Shown one piece after another: positions 27,208 through 36,322 of a stretch of DNA of 46,953 bases (positions within the stretch are counted from its first letter, which is position 1; the number at the start of each line of letters is the position of its first letter). The stretch is from NCBI GenBank assembly GCA_938034905.1, contig CALHLF010000005.1, positions 1 to 46,953 on the forward strand. Reading direction: 5' to 3'. Source of the DNA: an uncultured bacterium (lineage in GTDB: Bacteria; Dictyoglomota; Dictyoglomia; Dictyoglomales; Dictyoglomaceae). The notes beneath the pieces are model-generated. The model had not been told where the DNA came from and did no database searches. It worked only from the letters and a program-made list of their open reading frames with translations. A program made the translations under genes and the position numbers.

Positions 27208-28038
27208 ATGAAAGAAGTTTTAAATAGAAAATTAGAAGACTTAAAGGAATTAATTAGAAGTATGAAGAAAGTTGTTGTTGCCTTCTCAGGAGGTGTTGAT
27301 AGTACTTTTCTTTTAAAAGTAGCAAAGGATGTTTTAGGAGAAGATGTTATAGCTATAACTTTGGTTTCCCCATTATATCCCCAAAGGGAGATAAAGGAAG
27401 CAGAAGAGATTGCAAAAAGTTTAGGGGTAAAACATATAATTGAGATAGAAGAAAATATATTAAAAAACCATAAATTTTTAGAGAACCCTCCTGAGAGATG
27501 TTATTTGTGTAAGAGGGAAGAGTTTGGAAAGATTATTGAGCTAGCAAAAAAATATGGAATTTCTTATATATTAGATGGAAGTAATATAGATGATTTAGGA
27601 GATTATAGACCAGGAAGAAGAGCTTTAAAAGAACTTGGGATAAGGAGTCCTCTTTTGGAAATAGGATTTACAAAAAAAGAGATAAGGGAGTTATCTAAGG
27701 AACTTGGTTTACCTACTCATGATAAACCATCTTTGGCTTGTCTTGCCTCAAGATTTCCCTATGGAGAAAGGATAGATATTGAAGCTTTAAAAAGGGTAGA
27801 CGAGGCTGAAGAGTTTCTAAGAAATCTTGGGATAAGACAGGTTCGTGTTAGAAATTATAATAATATAGCTCGAATAGAAGTAGAGAAAGAAGATTTTAAC
27901 ATATTCTTTGATAATGAAAATAGAGAAAAAATTGTGAAAAAATTTAAAGAATTAGGATACATTTACGTAACCTTAGATTTAGAGGGATATAGGACAGGAA
28001 GTATGAATGAAATATTAAGGAGAATAGGAAATGAATAG
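27208..28038 (+). CDS. larE: LarE, sulfur insertion enzyme for the nickel-pincer nucleotide
   Basis: PP-loop enzyme of 276 residues that adenylates and thiolates the pyridinium dicarboxylate mononucleotide made by LarB. The PP-loop SGGVDS is at residues 27-32. Cys98 and Cys101 (CYLC) and Cys178 (LACLASRFPYG) are present. The Lactiplantibacillus enzyme has a single sacrificial Cys in the ACLASR motif, whereas Thermotoga maritima LarE uses three Cys to hold a [4Fe-4S] cluster and acts catalytically. This protein has the three-Cys pattern. It overlaps larB by 8 bases. Confidence 0.93.
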   Translation: MKEVLNRKLEDLKELIRSMKKVVVAFSGGVDSTFLLKVAKDVLGEDVIAITLVSPLYPQREIKEAEEIAKSLGVKHIIEIEENILKNHKFLENPPERCYLCKREEFGKIIELAKKYGISYILDGSNIDDLGDYRPGRRALKELGIRSPLLEIGFTKKEIRELSKELGLPTHDKPSLACLASRFPYGERIDIEALKRVDEAEEFLRNLGIRQVRVRNYNNIARIEVEKEDFNIFFDNENREKIVKKFKELGYIYVTLDLEGYRTGSMNEILRRIGNE

Positions 28039-28789
28039 GGAGAAAATAAGAGAGATATTGGAAAGAATAAAAAGAGGGGATTTAGATATTGATGAGGGAT
28101 TGGAAAAAATTAGTTTTCTTCCTTATGAAGATATAGGATATGCAAAGGTAGATTATCAAAGAAGTATTACTAAGGGTTTTCCTGAGGTAATATTTTGTCA
28201 GGGAAAAACCCCTGAACAAGTGGTTAATATAATGGAAAGACTTCTTTCAAAAAATTCGAGGGTTTTAGCTACCAGAGCAGGAAGGGATATTTTTGAATTG
28301 GTAAAAACAAAAATAAAAGATGCAAGATATAATGAGATTGCAAGAACTATAACAGTAATAAGAGAAGAATATGAAAAGAAGGGAAAGGTTATTGTTGCAT
28401 GTGCTGGAACTGCTGATTTACCCGTTGCAGAAGAGGCTGTAGAGACTGCAGAGATAACAGGAAGTAATGTGGAAAGAATATACGATATAGGAATTGCTGG
28501 ACTTCACAGGGTTTTAGATAAGATAAAAATATTGAGAAGTGCTAATGTTATAATTGCTGTGGCAGGTATGGAAGGGGCTCTTCCCTCTGTTATTGGAGGG
28601 CTTGTGGACAAGCCAGTGATTGCAGTTCCTACAAGTGTAGGCTATGGGGCAAATTTTAATGGGCTATCTGCTTTACTTACTATGTTAAATAGCTGTGTAC
28701 CAGGGATAGCTGTAGTAAATATTGATAATGGATTTTCTGCTGGTTATTTAGCCAGTATGATTAACCTTTTAGTGGAGGAAAAAAGATGA
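28031..28789 (+). CDS. larB: LarB, pyridinium-3,5-bisdicarboxylate mononucleotide synthase
   Basis: Carboxylates and hydrolyses nicotinic acid adenine dinucleotide, the first step to the nickel-pincer cofactor; 252 residues. The C-terminal half is a PurE-like carboxylase fold: [17 protein letters not shown], the family Cys region, then [19 protein letters not shown] and [22 protein letters not shown]. The N-terminal helical part contains [24 protein letters not shown], found in LarB and not in PurE. It sits between larE and larC with overlaps on both sides. Confidence 0.94.
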   Translation: MNREKIREILERIKRGDLDIDEGLEKISFLPYEDIGYAKVDYQRSITKGFPEVIFCQGKTPEQVVNIMERLLSKNSRVLATRAGRDIFELVKTKIKDARYNEIARTITVIREEYEKKGKVIVACAGTADLPVAEEAVETAEITGSNVERIYDIGIAGLHRVLDKIKILRSANVIIAVAGMEGALPSVIGGLVDKPVIAVPTSVGYGANFNGLSALLTMLNSCVPGIAVVNIDNGFSAGYLASMINLLVEEKR

Positions 28790-29940
28790 TCATATATTTT
28801 GATTGTTTTTCTGGAATAAGTGGAGATATGATCCTTGGAGCTCTTTTAGATTTGGGCTTAGATCCTGAAATCTGGAAAAGAGAATTGAAAAAGTTACCCT
28901 TAGAAGGGTATGAGATAAAAGTCAGTAAGAAAACTAAAGGATTTTTACAGGGGACTGATGTAGAGATAATTTCATATGATGAAAAAACTCATCGCCATCT
29001 TTCTGATCTTTTAGAGATAGTAGAAAAAAGTAGGGTTTCTGAAAGGGTTAAAGAATTATCAAAAAAGGTTTTTATTAAAATTGCTGAAGCAGAGTCTAAG
29101 ATTCATAATGAACCTATAGAAGAGGTACATTTTCATGAGATAGGAGCAATAGACACCATAATTGATGTGGTAGGTAGCTTTATAGCTTTAGAAATCTTAA
29201 AAATTGAAGAAGTTTACTCTTCTCCCCTTCCCTTAGGAGAAGGTTTTGTGGAAACCTCCCATGGTATTATTCCCGTTCCTGCTCCTGCTACTATTGAGAT
29301 TCTTAAGGGAGTTCCTGTATATTCGGGAGGAATAAAGGGAGAATTAGTTACTCCAACAGGAGCTGGTATTATTTCTACTTTAGCAAAAAATTTTGGTCCA
29401 ATTCCTAATATGAAAATATATAAAGTTGGATATGGAGCAGGAAAAAAAGATTTTTCTATCCCTAACCTTTTGAGGGTATTTATGGGAGAAATAATTCCCA
29501 ATGTAAGAGAGGAAAAAAATCTTGTTATTGAGGCAAATATTGATGATATGAATCCTCAAATTTATGGATATATTATGGAAAAATTTTTTGAAAAAGGAGC
29601 TTTAGATGTAACATTAACTCCTATATTTATGAAAAAGGGAAGACCTGGAATTCTCCTCACTATTCTTATAGAACCTTGGATGGAGCAGGAAATAGCAGAA
29701 GTTCTATTTAAAGAAACTTCAACCATTGGATTTAGAAAATATTTTGTGGATAAAATGATGATGGAAAGAGAGATTAAAGAAATAGACACTCTTTGGGGAA
29801 AAGTAAGGGTGAAAGTATCAAGATATGGTTCCTTTGAGAAGATATCTCCAGAGTATGAAGACTGTAGAAAAATTGCAGAAAAAGAGGGAATTCCCTTAAT
29901 TAATATTATGAAAGAGATAGAAAGAAGATTTAAGGGATAA
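28786..29940 (+). CDS. larC: LarC, nickel-insertion enzyme for the pincer cofactor
   Basis: CTP-dependent cyclometallase that inserts nickel; 384 residues. It begins [23 protein letters not shown], the LarC signature, followed by the His-rich [19 protein letters not shown] segment and the C-terminal domain ([25 protein letters not shown]). In Lactiplantibacillus the product needs a ribosomal frameshift between two reading frames; here both domains are in one continuous frame. Its ATG overlaps the larB stop by 4 bases (ATGA). A hairpin follows directly. Confidence 0.94.
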   Translation: MIIYFDCFSGISGDMILGALLDLGLDPEIWKRELKKLPLEGYEIKVSKKTKGFLQGTDVEIISYDEKTHRHLSDLLEIVEKSRVSERVKELSKKVFIKIAEAESKIHNEPIEEVHFHEIGAIDTIIDVVGSFIALEILKIEEVYSSPLPLGEGFVETSHGIIPVPAPATIEILKGVPVYSGGIKGELVTPTGAGIISTLAKNFGPIPNMKIYKVGYGAGKKDFSIPNLLRVFMGEIIPNVREEKNLVIEANIDDMNPQIYGYIMEKFFEKGALDVTLTPIFMKKGRPGILLTILIEPWMEQEIAEVLFKETSTIGFRKYFVDKMMMEREIKEIDTLWGKVRVKVSRYGSFEKISPEYEDCRKIAEKEGIPLINIMKEIERRFKG

Positions 29941-29961
29941 GGAGAGGCAGAATGCCTCTCC
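29941..29961. terminator. Hairpin between convergent larC and flavodiiron gene
   Basis: Perfect 9-bp stem GGAGAGGCA / TGCCTCTCC, 3-base loop, directly after the larC stop. The following sequence is TTATTA rather than a clean T run. Confidence 0.7.
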
Positions 29962-29970
29962 TTATTAATA

Positions 29971-31149
29971 TTAGGCTAACCCAAACTCTTTATGTTTTTC
30001 ATAAATCTTTTCTGCAAGATCATCTAATAATTTAAAATCTTCTTTTTTGGGTAATCCCTTTATGAAAACAGGATCTAACATCTCTATATCAAGATTTGAT
30101 ACCATATTTTTTAATATATCAATAGTCTTTCCACCCCATCCATAGGAACCAATTATACTTAAAAATTTAGCTTTTGGCTTAAGAACATTAGTAAGAAAAA
30201 CTGCATAAGCTACTTTAGGATGAGGTCCTGTAAGAACTGTAGGAGTTCCCACCACTATAGTCCCAGCATCTACAAGTGCCATAGCTAATTTCCCGATATC
30301 TATCGAAGAAAGATCAAAAATTTCAACTTTAATTCCCTTTTCTATTAGTTTTTCAGTTAAGTATTCCACCATTATATTGGTACTATTATGCATGGATATA
30401 TAAGGAATTATCACGATATTTTTAGGAGGATTATTTACCCAATCATTATAGGCATCAATAATAAAGGATGGATCCTGATAAATAGGACCATGACTTGGAG
30501 CTATTAATTCAATATTATATGCTTTTATCTTTTCTAAATTCTTTTGAATAATATTTCTAAAGGGCATCATGATCTCTGCATAATATCTTTTTGCAGAATC
30601 ATAAACTAATCCTTTATCATTTACAAAAACATCCGATGTGGCAAGATGGGATCCAAAAAGATCGCATGTAAAAAGTATTTTATCTTCCATGAGATAACTT
30701 ACCATAGTTTCAGGCCAATGCACCCAAGGAGTATAAATAAATTTTAAGGTCTTATTACCAAGAGATAATGTTTCTCCATCGGAAACTGTAATGAATCTAT
30801 CTTCTGGAATATGTAGGTGAATAGAGAGAATCTCTTTTCCCTTAGGATTCGTTACTACTTTGGCAGATTTATATTTTTCAAGGATTATAGGAATAGCCCC
30901 TGAATGGTCCTGTTCTCCGTGATGAGAGATAATAAAATCTATTTGATGGATATCCTCCAAATAAGAGAGGAGGACATGAGTCATAGTTGGATCTACAGTA
31001 TCTATTAATGCAATCTTTTCTTCTCCTTTTATTAAATAGGCATTATAACTTGTTCCATTAGGAAGAGGAATTAAAGCATCAAAAAGTTTTCTATTCCAAT
31101 CTACAGCACCAACATAATATATCCCTTCTTTAATTTTTCTTGGTTTCAT
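29971..31149 (-). CDS. Flavodiiron protein (A-type flavoprotein), O2 or NO reductase
   Basis: Cytoplasmic enzyme reducing O2 to water or NO to N2O in anaerobes, 392 residues. ATG 31149 is chosen for its GGAGGTT site. The N-terminal metallo-beta-lactamase-like domain carries the di-iron ligands: HGEQDH (77-82), then HWPET, CDLFG and PSHGPIY. The C-terminal flavodoxin domain has IIPYISMHNSTNIM at the FMN phosphate loop. No rubredoxin domain is fused, so electrons come from a separate carrier. It is a single gene with its own strong promoter, divergent from the radical SAM gene. An oxygen-defence role fits a strict anaerobe. Confidence 0.93.
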   Translation of the reverse strand: MKPRKIKEGIYYVGAVDWNRKLFDALIPLPNGTSYNAYLIKGEEKIALIDTVDPTMTHVLLSYLEDIHQIDFIISHHGEQDHSGAIPIILEKYKSAKVVTNPKGKEILSIHLHIPEDRFITVSDGETLSLGNKTLKFIYTPWVHWPETMVSYLMEDKILFTCDLFGSHLATSDVFVNDKGLVYDSAKRYYAEIMMPFRNIIQKNLEKIKAYNIELIAPSHGPIYQDPSFIIDAYNDWVNNPPKNIVIIPYISMHNSTNIMVEYLTEKLIEKGIKVEIFDLSSIDIGKLAMALVDAGTIVVGTPTVLTGPHPKVAYAVFLTNVLKPKAKFLSIIGSYGWGGKTIDILKNMVSNLDIEMLDPVFIKGLPKKEDFKLLDDLAEKIYEKHKEFGLA

Positions 31150-31188
31150 CTTTAACCTCCCAATCTGCACTTATTTAGTATTAATTCT

Positions 31189-31217
31189 ATTATATTACTT
31201 ATACCTCAAAATTGCAA
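31189..31217 (-). promoter_or_regulatory. Promoter of the flavodiiron gene
   Basis: On the minus strand TTGCAA (31212-31217), 17-base spacer, TATAAT (31189-31194). Confidence 0.8.
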
Positions 31218-31242
31218 ATAATTTTCATTTATATAAACTTAA

Positions 31243-31271
31243 TTGAAACTTTATTTATTTTTATATATACT
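31243..31271 (+). promoter_or_regulatory. Promoter of the radical SAM gene
   Basis: TTGAAA (31243-31248), 17-base spacer, TATACT (31266-31271). Expected start of transcription at about 31278-31279, only 3-4 bases before the ATG at 31282. Confidence 0.7.
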
Positions 31272-31281
31272 TTTAAAAAAT

Positions 31282-32325
31282 ATGGAAAAAATTTATCCTA
31301 TAGATTCTGTAGGAATAATATTAACTTATAAATGCTCCTTAGGGTGTAAGCATTGTTTATATGCTTGTGGTCCTAAATGGAAGGAATTTATGAGAATAGA
31401 AACCTTAAATTCAATACTTCAAAGTATTAAAAAACTATGGAAAAATTATAGACCAAATCCTTCTAAAAACATACTTTTTCACGGGATACATTTTGCAGGA
31501 GGGGAACCTTTTTTAAATTTTCCCCTGCTTCTTTCTGCAGTAAAGATGGCAAAAGAGTTGGGAGTATATATGGGATATGTGGAGACAAATGCAGAATGGT
31601 GTATAGATAGGGAAGACGTATATAAAAAATTCTCCCTTCTAAAAGACTCAGGACTTCCAAGAATTTTTATCAGTTGTTCTCCTTTCCATGCTGAAAAAAT
31701 TCCCCTTAAAAAAACTCTTCTTGCAATTGAGGTAGCCCAAAAGGTTTTTGGTCCTGAAAATGTTATTATTTATATGGCTCATTTCATAAAAGAAATTGCG
31801 AAGTTTAATATAGAAAATCCTGTCCCCTTAGATAGATGGGAAAATATTTACGGGAAGAAAGGAGCAGGTTATATATTTTGGGAAGGATATGGACTAATTC
31901 CTGGTGGAAGATCTGGATTTTTGTTAGGAGATTTATGGTATAAATATCCTCCTGAGGTATTTAGGGAGGATACATGCAGATTTGAGATCTTAGAGTCTCA
32001 ACATGCCCATTTCGATCCTTATGGAAATTATATTCCCTATTTTTGTGGAGGAATTTCCCTTGGATCCTGTGAAAATCTTGAGGAATTTTATAATAACTTT
32101 AATTTAGATAAACTTCCATTAATAAAAATTCTTGTAGAAAGGGGTCCCTATGGATTAATGAGATTTGCTGAAGAACTTGGTTTTGTAAAGTCTTCTGAAG
32201 GTTATGTAGGAAAATGTCATCTTTGTGTTCATGTAAGAAAATTTTTAGCGCAAAAAACCAATAAATTTTTGGAGTTGTCCCCTCAGAATTTTTATAATTT
32301 TCTATTTTCTCCTTATGGCGATTAA
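31282..32325 (+). CDS. Radical SAM protein of unknown function with extra C-terminal cysteines
   Basis: Radical SAM enzyme of 347 residues. The cluster motif is CSLGCKHC (Cys18, Cys22, Cys25), with GGEPFL for SAM binding and TNAEW after it. The C-terminal part has further Cys: DTCRFEI, IPYFCGG and KCHLCVHVRKFL, with HFDPYGNYIPYF between. This resembles a SPASM or twitch auxiliary-cluster region. No partner peptide or substrate gene is adjacent, so the reaction is unknown. I use ATG 31282; a TTG at 31243 is itself the -35 box. There is no ribosome binding site and the predicted leader is 0-4 bases. Confidence 0.82.
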   Translation: MEKIYPIDSVGIILTYKCSLGCKHCLYACGPKWKEFMRIETLNSILQSIKKLWKNYRPNPSKNILFHGIHFAGGEPFLNFPLLLSAVKMAKELGVYMGYVETNAEWCIDREDVYKKFSLLKDSGLPRIFISCSPFHAEKIPLKKTLLAIEVAQKVFGPENVIIYMAHFIKEIAKFNIENPVPLDRWENIYGKKGAGYIFWEGYGLIPGGRSGFLLGDLWYKYPPEVFREDTCRFEILESQHAHFDPYGNYIPYFCGGISLGSCENLEEFYNNFNLDKLPLIKILVERGPYGLMRFAEELGFVKSSEGYVGKCHLCVHVRKFLAQKTNKFLELSPQNFYNFLFSPYGD

Positions 32326-32466
32326 AGGAAAAAGCCATCTAGTAAGAGAATTCTTCGATGGTACAAGTAATTTTTAGATAGATAATTTTGTAAAATTTTT
32401 CTTATATTTGAGGTTTTTTTAAAGATGTGTTAAAATTAGTGTAGAAGCATGGGGTAAAAAGGAGAG

Positions 32467-32491
32467 AAGCCCTGGGGTAATCCCAGGGTTT
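32467..32491 (+). terminator. Probable terminator hairpin
   Basis: Seven GC-rich pairs CCCTGGG / CCCAGGG around GTAAT, extended by G-U and two A-U pairs, then TTTAATTATTT. It may end transcription from the radical SAM gene 140 bases upstream. Bases 32326-32466 hold nothing I can recognise. Confidence 0.6.
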
Positions 32492-32503
32492 AATTATTTA
32501 AAA

Positions 32504-32575
32504 GAAAATGAAGTATTTGTAAGATCCTTTGCAGATAGCAATGGTGATGGAAATGAAATTCTCAATTACTATTAA
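32504..32575 (+). pseudogene. GH13 (alpha-amylase family) gene relic
   Basis: The frame gives ENEVFVRSFADSNGDGNEI and then a stop at 32573. The string VFVRSFADSNGDG matches the first conserved strand and calcium-site loop of GH13 enzymes (pattern 'Y.IFVRSF.DSNGDGIGD'). Nothing else of a GH13 enzyme is seen on either side. I read it as a remnant of a deleted amylase or neopullulanase gene. Confidence 0.6.
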
Positions 32576-32594
32576 AAAAATTAGGTTAGGTTCC

Positions 32595-33566
32595 TTAGCC
32601 TCTATTATAATTAAAATTTAAGATTGCTTCCCATTTATCAGAAGATAAAGAATTTCCATCCATTTCCCATGCAATAATTCCTGCCCCAACCACAGGAGGA
32701 ACCTTTAAAATTTCCACCTTTGCTTTAGGGGCAAAAATATGAATCTTTGCAGATATATACTCTTTAAGCCAGTCTGCTCCCTTATATAGGCTTCCTGCAA
32801 GGACAACGGGTGTTTCTTCGTTTATTAAACTTAATCTTTTCATCAAGGCATATACACCTTTTACAGTTTCTTCTACTATTCTTTCTCCAATTTTTTTAGC
32901 AACAAGATCTCCCTCCTCTATAGCTTTAAATAAGAATGGAGCAAGATATAAGGCCTTATGCCATTCTTCATGATGATAATAAAGTTTTTTTGCTAATTCA
33001 TCAAAGTTATTTACTGAAAAAAATTCCAGGACGATTTTCTCTAATACAGTTTTTTCTCCTCTTCCATCATAAGATCGAAAGGCACAATGAAGCATTTCCT
33101 GGACCACAGAAGATGCTCCACCCCAATCTCCAAATATATATCCCTCTCCATAAAATCTAAAACTTTTTCCATCCTTTCTTCTTCCAAAACCATTTGTTCC
33201 TGCACCCATTACTATAATTATTCCCCAGTAATCCTTTGTTCCTGCTCTTAAAGCGATGGCAGTATCATTTTCAATACGAATTTCCTTTGCTATTTTCAAA
33301 GACTCTACTTCTCTTTTAAGCATATCATAATCTTCTGGAAAATCTGCTCCAGCAAGCCCAAAGCATGCCTTCTCAAAACTTATATTTCCTATAAATTTTC
33401 TTGCCTCCTCTATTGCTAATAACCAATTCTTTTTTGCATTTTCAATCCCTAATACCTCATAATTTCCTGGTCCAGATCTTCCAAAACCAATAACCCTTCC
33501 TTCCTCGTTGAGAATAATTGCTTCAGTTTTGCTTCCTCCCCCATCTATTCCCAAATAATATTTCAC
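32595..33566 (-). CDS. BadF/BadG-family sugar kinase, N-acetylglucosamine kinase-like
   Basis: ATP-dependent kinase of the ASKHA fold, 323 residues. It starts YLGIDGGGSKTEAI, the phosphate-1 loop. ENDTAIALRAG and IIVMGAGTNGFG (phosphate-2 loop) follow, then GDWGGASSVVQEML and VVLAGSLYKGADWLKE. These match NagK/BcrAD-type sugar kinases rather than the CoA-enzyme activators, which carry Fe-S cysteines not present here. The gene lies 14 bases after a GH4 glycosidase that needs 6-phosphorylated substrates, so it may phosphorylate an imported disaccharide or amino sugar; this is inferred. Confidence 0.85.
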   Translation of the reverse strand: MKYYLGIDGGGSKTEAIILNEEGRVIGFGRSGPGNYEVLGIENAKKNWLLAIEEARKFIGNISFEKACFGLAGADFPEDYDMLKREVESLKIAKEIRIENDTAIALRAGTKDYWGIIIVMGAGTNGFGRRKDGKSFRFYGEGYIFGDWGGASSVVQEMLHCAFRSYDGRGEKTVLEKIVLEFFSVNNFDELAKKLYYHHEEWHKALYLAPFLFKAIEEGDLVAKKIGERIVEETVKGVYALMKRLSLINEETPVVLAGSLYKGADWLKEYISAKIHIFAPKAKVEILKVPPVVGAGIIAWEMDGNSLSSDKWEAILNFNYNRG

Positions 33567-33580
33567 TTATTCTCACCCCT

Positions 33581-34831
33581 TTACAGAAGTTTTGGAAAAT
33601 ACTCCTTATTTGCTTCTATTAAGGCAGATAAAACCTTTTCTGCTAAAGTTAAAGATGAGATGAGAGGATGTTGAGCTAAAGCGAAGAGTGCCTTTCTGAA
33701 AGAGCCCTCTACTGCAGATTCTATTGTCAATTCTTCGTAGGTCTTTACTGCCTGAATTAATCCCTTAACTTCTAAGGGTAAATTCCCAATTATATATCTT
33801 TGAATCCTTTCTCCTTCAATAAATACAGGAATTTCAACAACACAATTGTAAGGTAGCTCAAAAATTGCTCCTTGATTTTTAATATTTACTATCTGAAATC
33901 CTCTTCTTAACCCTAAAAGATGAAATATTAAATTGACTGCAGATTTAGAATATAGGGCTCCACCTCTTTTTTCCAATTCTTTTGGTTTTTCGTCTAAATT
34001 TGGATCCTTATAAAGCTCAAATAGCTTCTCCTCAATTTTTAATACTTCTTCGGCTCTTTTTGGTTTACCTTTTAACTCTTCCACTTTTTCCTCTCTAAAA
34101 TAAAAATATCTAAGGTAATAATTGGGAAACATATTTAAGTAATCTAATATTTTTCTTTCCTCCTCTGAGAAAAATTCCTTTACTTTGCTAAAAGCCTCTT
34201 CAGTTCTATCTTTTCCATTTACAAAAACTCTTCTGACAAAACTTAAGTGATTTAATCCAAAATAATCTAAAAAAACATCTTCCATTGGAACATTTAAAAT
34301 CTTTGAAAAGTAATTCTGAAAATTGATGGGAACATTACAGAGCCCTAAAACCTTAATTTTTGAATATTTTGAAACTGCCTCTGTTATAATTCCCGAAGGG
34401 TTTGCAAAATTAATTAGCCAAGCATTGGGAGAAAGATTTTCCATTTTTTTTGCGATATTTAAAACTACAGGGATAGTTCTTAATGCATTGGCAAATCCTC
34501 CAGCACCTGTAGTTTCTTGTCCTAAAAGATTAAATTGTAATGGGATGCTCTCATCAAGAAATCTTGCCTTTTGTCCTCCTACCCTTATTTGATTTATTAC
34601 AAAATCAGAATTCTCCAATGCTTCTTCTAAGAATAAAGTAGATTTTATATTGATATTTCCCTTCCTTTTTTTTACCATTCTTTTAGAAAAATCAGTTATT
34701 ATATTTAATCTTTCTTCGTTTATATCCATCAAATAGATTTCTAATGGGAAAACTTCAAAGGATAGTTCAATTAAACCCTCCATTAATTCAGGGGTATAAG
34801 AACTTCCTCCTCCAATAACTGATACTTTCAT
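33581..34831 (-). CDS. GH4 family 6-phospho-glycosidase
   Basis: NAD- and Mn-dependent glycosidase of 416 residues, cleaving 6-phosphorylated disaccharides by an oxidation-elimination route. The Rossmann start is VIGGGSSYTPELMEGL. NQIRVGG, GQETTGAGGFANALRTIP, INFANPSGI and LGLCNVPINF follow. The CNVP form at the metal-binding Cys is the one seen in 6-phospho-beta-glucosidases such as Thermotoga BglT, whereas alpha-acting members usually carry CHS. DYFGLNHLSFVRRV contains the metal His. It is first of a two-gene minus-strand unit with the kinase; GGAGG lies ahead of its ATG. Confidence 0.92.
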   Translation of the reverse strand: MKVSVIGGGSSYTPELMEGLIELSFEVFPLEIYLMDINEERLNIITDFSKRMVKKRKGNINIKSTLFLEEALENSDFVINQIRVGGQKARFLDESIPLQFNLLGQETTGAGGFANALRTIPVVLNIAKKMENLSPNAWLINFANPSGIITEAVSKYSKIKVLGLCNVPINFQNYFSKILNVPMEDVFLDYFGLNHLSFVRRVFVNGKDRTEEAFSKVKEFFSEEERKILDYLNMFPNYYLRYFYFREEKVEELKGKPKRAEEVLKIEEKLFELYKDPNLDEKPKELEKRGGALYSKSAVNLIFHLLGLRRGFQIVNIKNQGAIFELPYNCVVEIPVFIEGERIQRYIIGNLPLEVKGLIQAVKTYEELTIESAVEGSFRKALFALAQHPLISSLTLAEKVLSALIEANKEYFPKLL

Positions 34832-34863
34832 TTTTTTCCTCCAATTATATGTAATTTAGGGGT

Positions 34864-34892
34864 ATTATATTATTTATAAGCTGAATTGTAAA
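34864..34892 (-). promoter_or_regulatory. Promoter of the GH4-kinase unit
   Basis: On the minus strand TTTACA (34887-34892), 17-base spacer, TATAAT (34864-34869). Confidence 0.82.
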
Positions 34893-34952
34893 GAAAACTA
34901 ATTAAATAGTTTTCTATCTCCATCTTTTCCTTAAAATTCCCTTTATGAAAAA

Positions 34953-34961
34953 TGTTATAAT
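34953..34961 (+). promoter_or_regulatory. Extended -10 promoter of the GH140-like gene
   Basis: TGT TATAAT, a perfect extended -10, no clear -35. Expected start near 34968, 24 bases before the ATG. Confidence 0.6.
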
Positions 34962-34991
34962 TTGAAATATATTTCCTATGGAGGTATCTTT

Positions 34992-36320
34992 ATGGATTTT
35001 AAACTAATAAAAGTCTCTGATAATAAGAGGTTTTTAGCTACGGAAGACAATGAACCTTTCTTCTGGCTTGGTGATACCGCATGGGAACTATTTCATAGAC
35101 TTAATTTAGAGGAGGCTGAATATTATTTAGAAATAAGAAAAAAACAAGGTTTCAACCTAATTCAAGCAGTAATATTAGCAGAACTTGATGGACTTCATAC
35201 CCCTAATGCCAATGGACACATTCCTCTTATAGGAGATGATCCAACAAAACCTAATGAGTATTACTTTAGACATGTAGATAATATTATTAGTCTTGCAGTT
35301 AAAAAGGGATTATATATGGGACTTCTTCCTACCTGGGGAGATAAGGTACATAAAAACTTGTGGGGTATAGGGCCGATAATTTTCGACAAAAATAATGCAT
35401 ATGTTTACGGAAAATTTCTTGGAGAAAGATACAAGGAGAACAAAAATATCATATGGATATTAGGCGGAGATAGACCTGCAGAGGGATATGAAGATATATG
35501 GACAAATATGGCGCAAGGAATAAGAGATGGTTTAGGCAGAAAGCCATTTATTACTTATCATCCCACAGGTGGATATAGCTCTTCAAAATGGTTACATAAC
35601 ATGGAATGGTTGGATATGAATATGTTACAATCTGGACATTGCCTCGTAGATGCTCCAAATTGGGAAATGATAAAAAATGACTATAATTTAAATCCTATAA
35701 AGCCAGTTTTAGATGGAGAACCAAACTATGAAAATCACCCTATTGATCCTTACCTGAGAAAATGGCATCCTGAGTATGGTAGATTTGATGATTACCATGT
35801 AAGAAAGCAAGCATACCGTGCAGTTTTTTCAGGGGCATGTGGGCATACCTATGGTCACCATTCAGTGTGGCAGATGTACGGACCAAGATATACCCCTACT
35901 ACTTTTGCTTGTTATTACTGGGATGAGGCTTTATATTCTCCAGGAGCAAAGCAAATGATCCATCTTAAAAATCTTATGCTTTCTTATCCATATTTTACAA
36001 GAGTTCCTGCTCAGGATATGCTTTTAAATATTACTCCCCCATCACCTCCCAAAGATAAAGAAGATAGAATAAATCCAGAAAGAGCATTTTATCCATGTGC
36101 AACTCGGGATAGTGAAGGAAGTTATGCCTTTATATATTTTCCTAATTCCAGCCAGACATTAATTATAGATACCAGTTCATTAGCAGGAGCAAAAATAAAA
36201 GCTAAATGGTATGATCCAAGAACAGGAGAAAGATATTATTTAGGCGAATATCCAAAAGAAACATTAGAGATAACTTCTCCCATTGGTGGGCCAGACTGGA
36301 TTTTAATACTGGAGGTTTAA
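34992..36320 (+). CDS. DUF4038/GH140-like glycoside hydrolase
   Basis: Glycosidase of 442 residues with the DUF4038 barrel: [25 protein letters not shown] at the start, then [20 protein letters not shown] and [10 protein letters not shown]. Asp160 (GGD) and Glu243 (DGEP) are the likely acid/base and nucleophile by analogy to GH140 apiosidases. A C-terminal beta-sandwich (about 355-442), often called a putative collagen-binding domain, ends [16 protein letters not shown]...GPDWILIL. There is no signal peptide, so it acts in the cytoplasm on imported material. ATG 34992 follows GGAGGT; an earlier in-frame ATG overlaps the promoter. The next gene starts 2 bases on. Confidence 0.82.
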   Translation: MDFKLIKVSDNKRFLATEDNEPFFWLGDTAWELFHRLNLEEAEYYLEIRKKQGFNLIQAVILAELDGLHTPNANGHIPLIGDDPTKPNEYYFRHVDNIISLAVKKGLYMGLLPTWGDKVHKNLWGIGPIIFDKNNAYVYGKFLGERYKENKNIIWILGGDRPAEGYEDIWTNMAQGIRDGLGRKPFITYHPTGGYSSSKWLHNMEWLDMNMLQSGHCLVDAPNWEMIKNDYNLNPIKPVLDGEPNYENHPIDPYLRKWHPEYGRFDDYHVRKQAYRAVFSGACGHTYGHHSVWQMYGPRYTPTTFACYYWDEALYSPGAKQMIHLKNLMLSYPYFTRVPAQDMLLNITPPSPPKDKEDRINPERAFYPCATRDSEGSYAFIYFPNSSQTLIIDTSSLAGAKIKAKWYDPRTGERYYLGEYPKETLEITSPIGGPDWILILEV

Positions 36321-36322
36321 CT

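Noticed and set aside
32467-32491. The hairpin as part of a CRISPR or mobile-element end
   Set aside because: It occurs once, has no repeat partner or target duplication nearby, and looks like a terminator.
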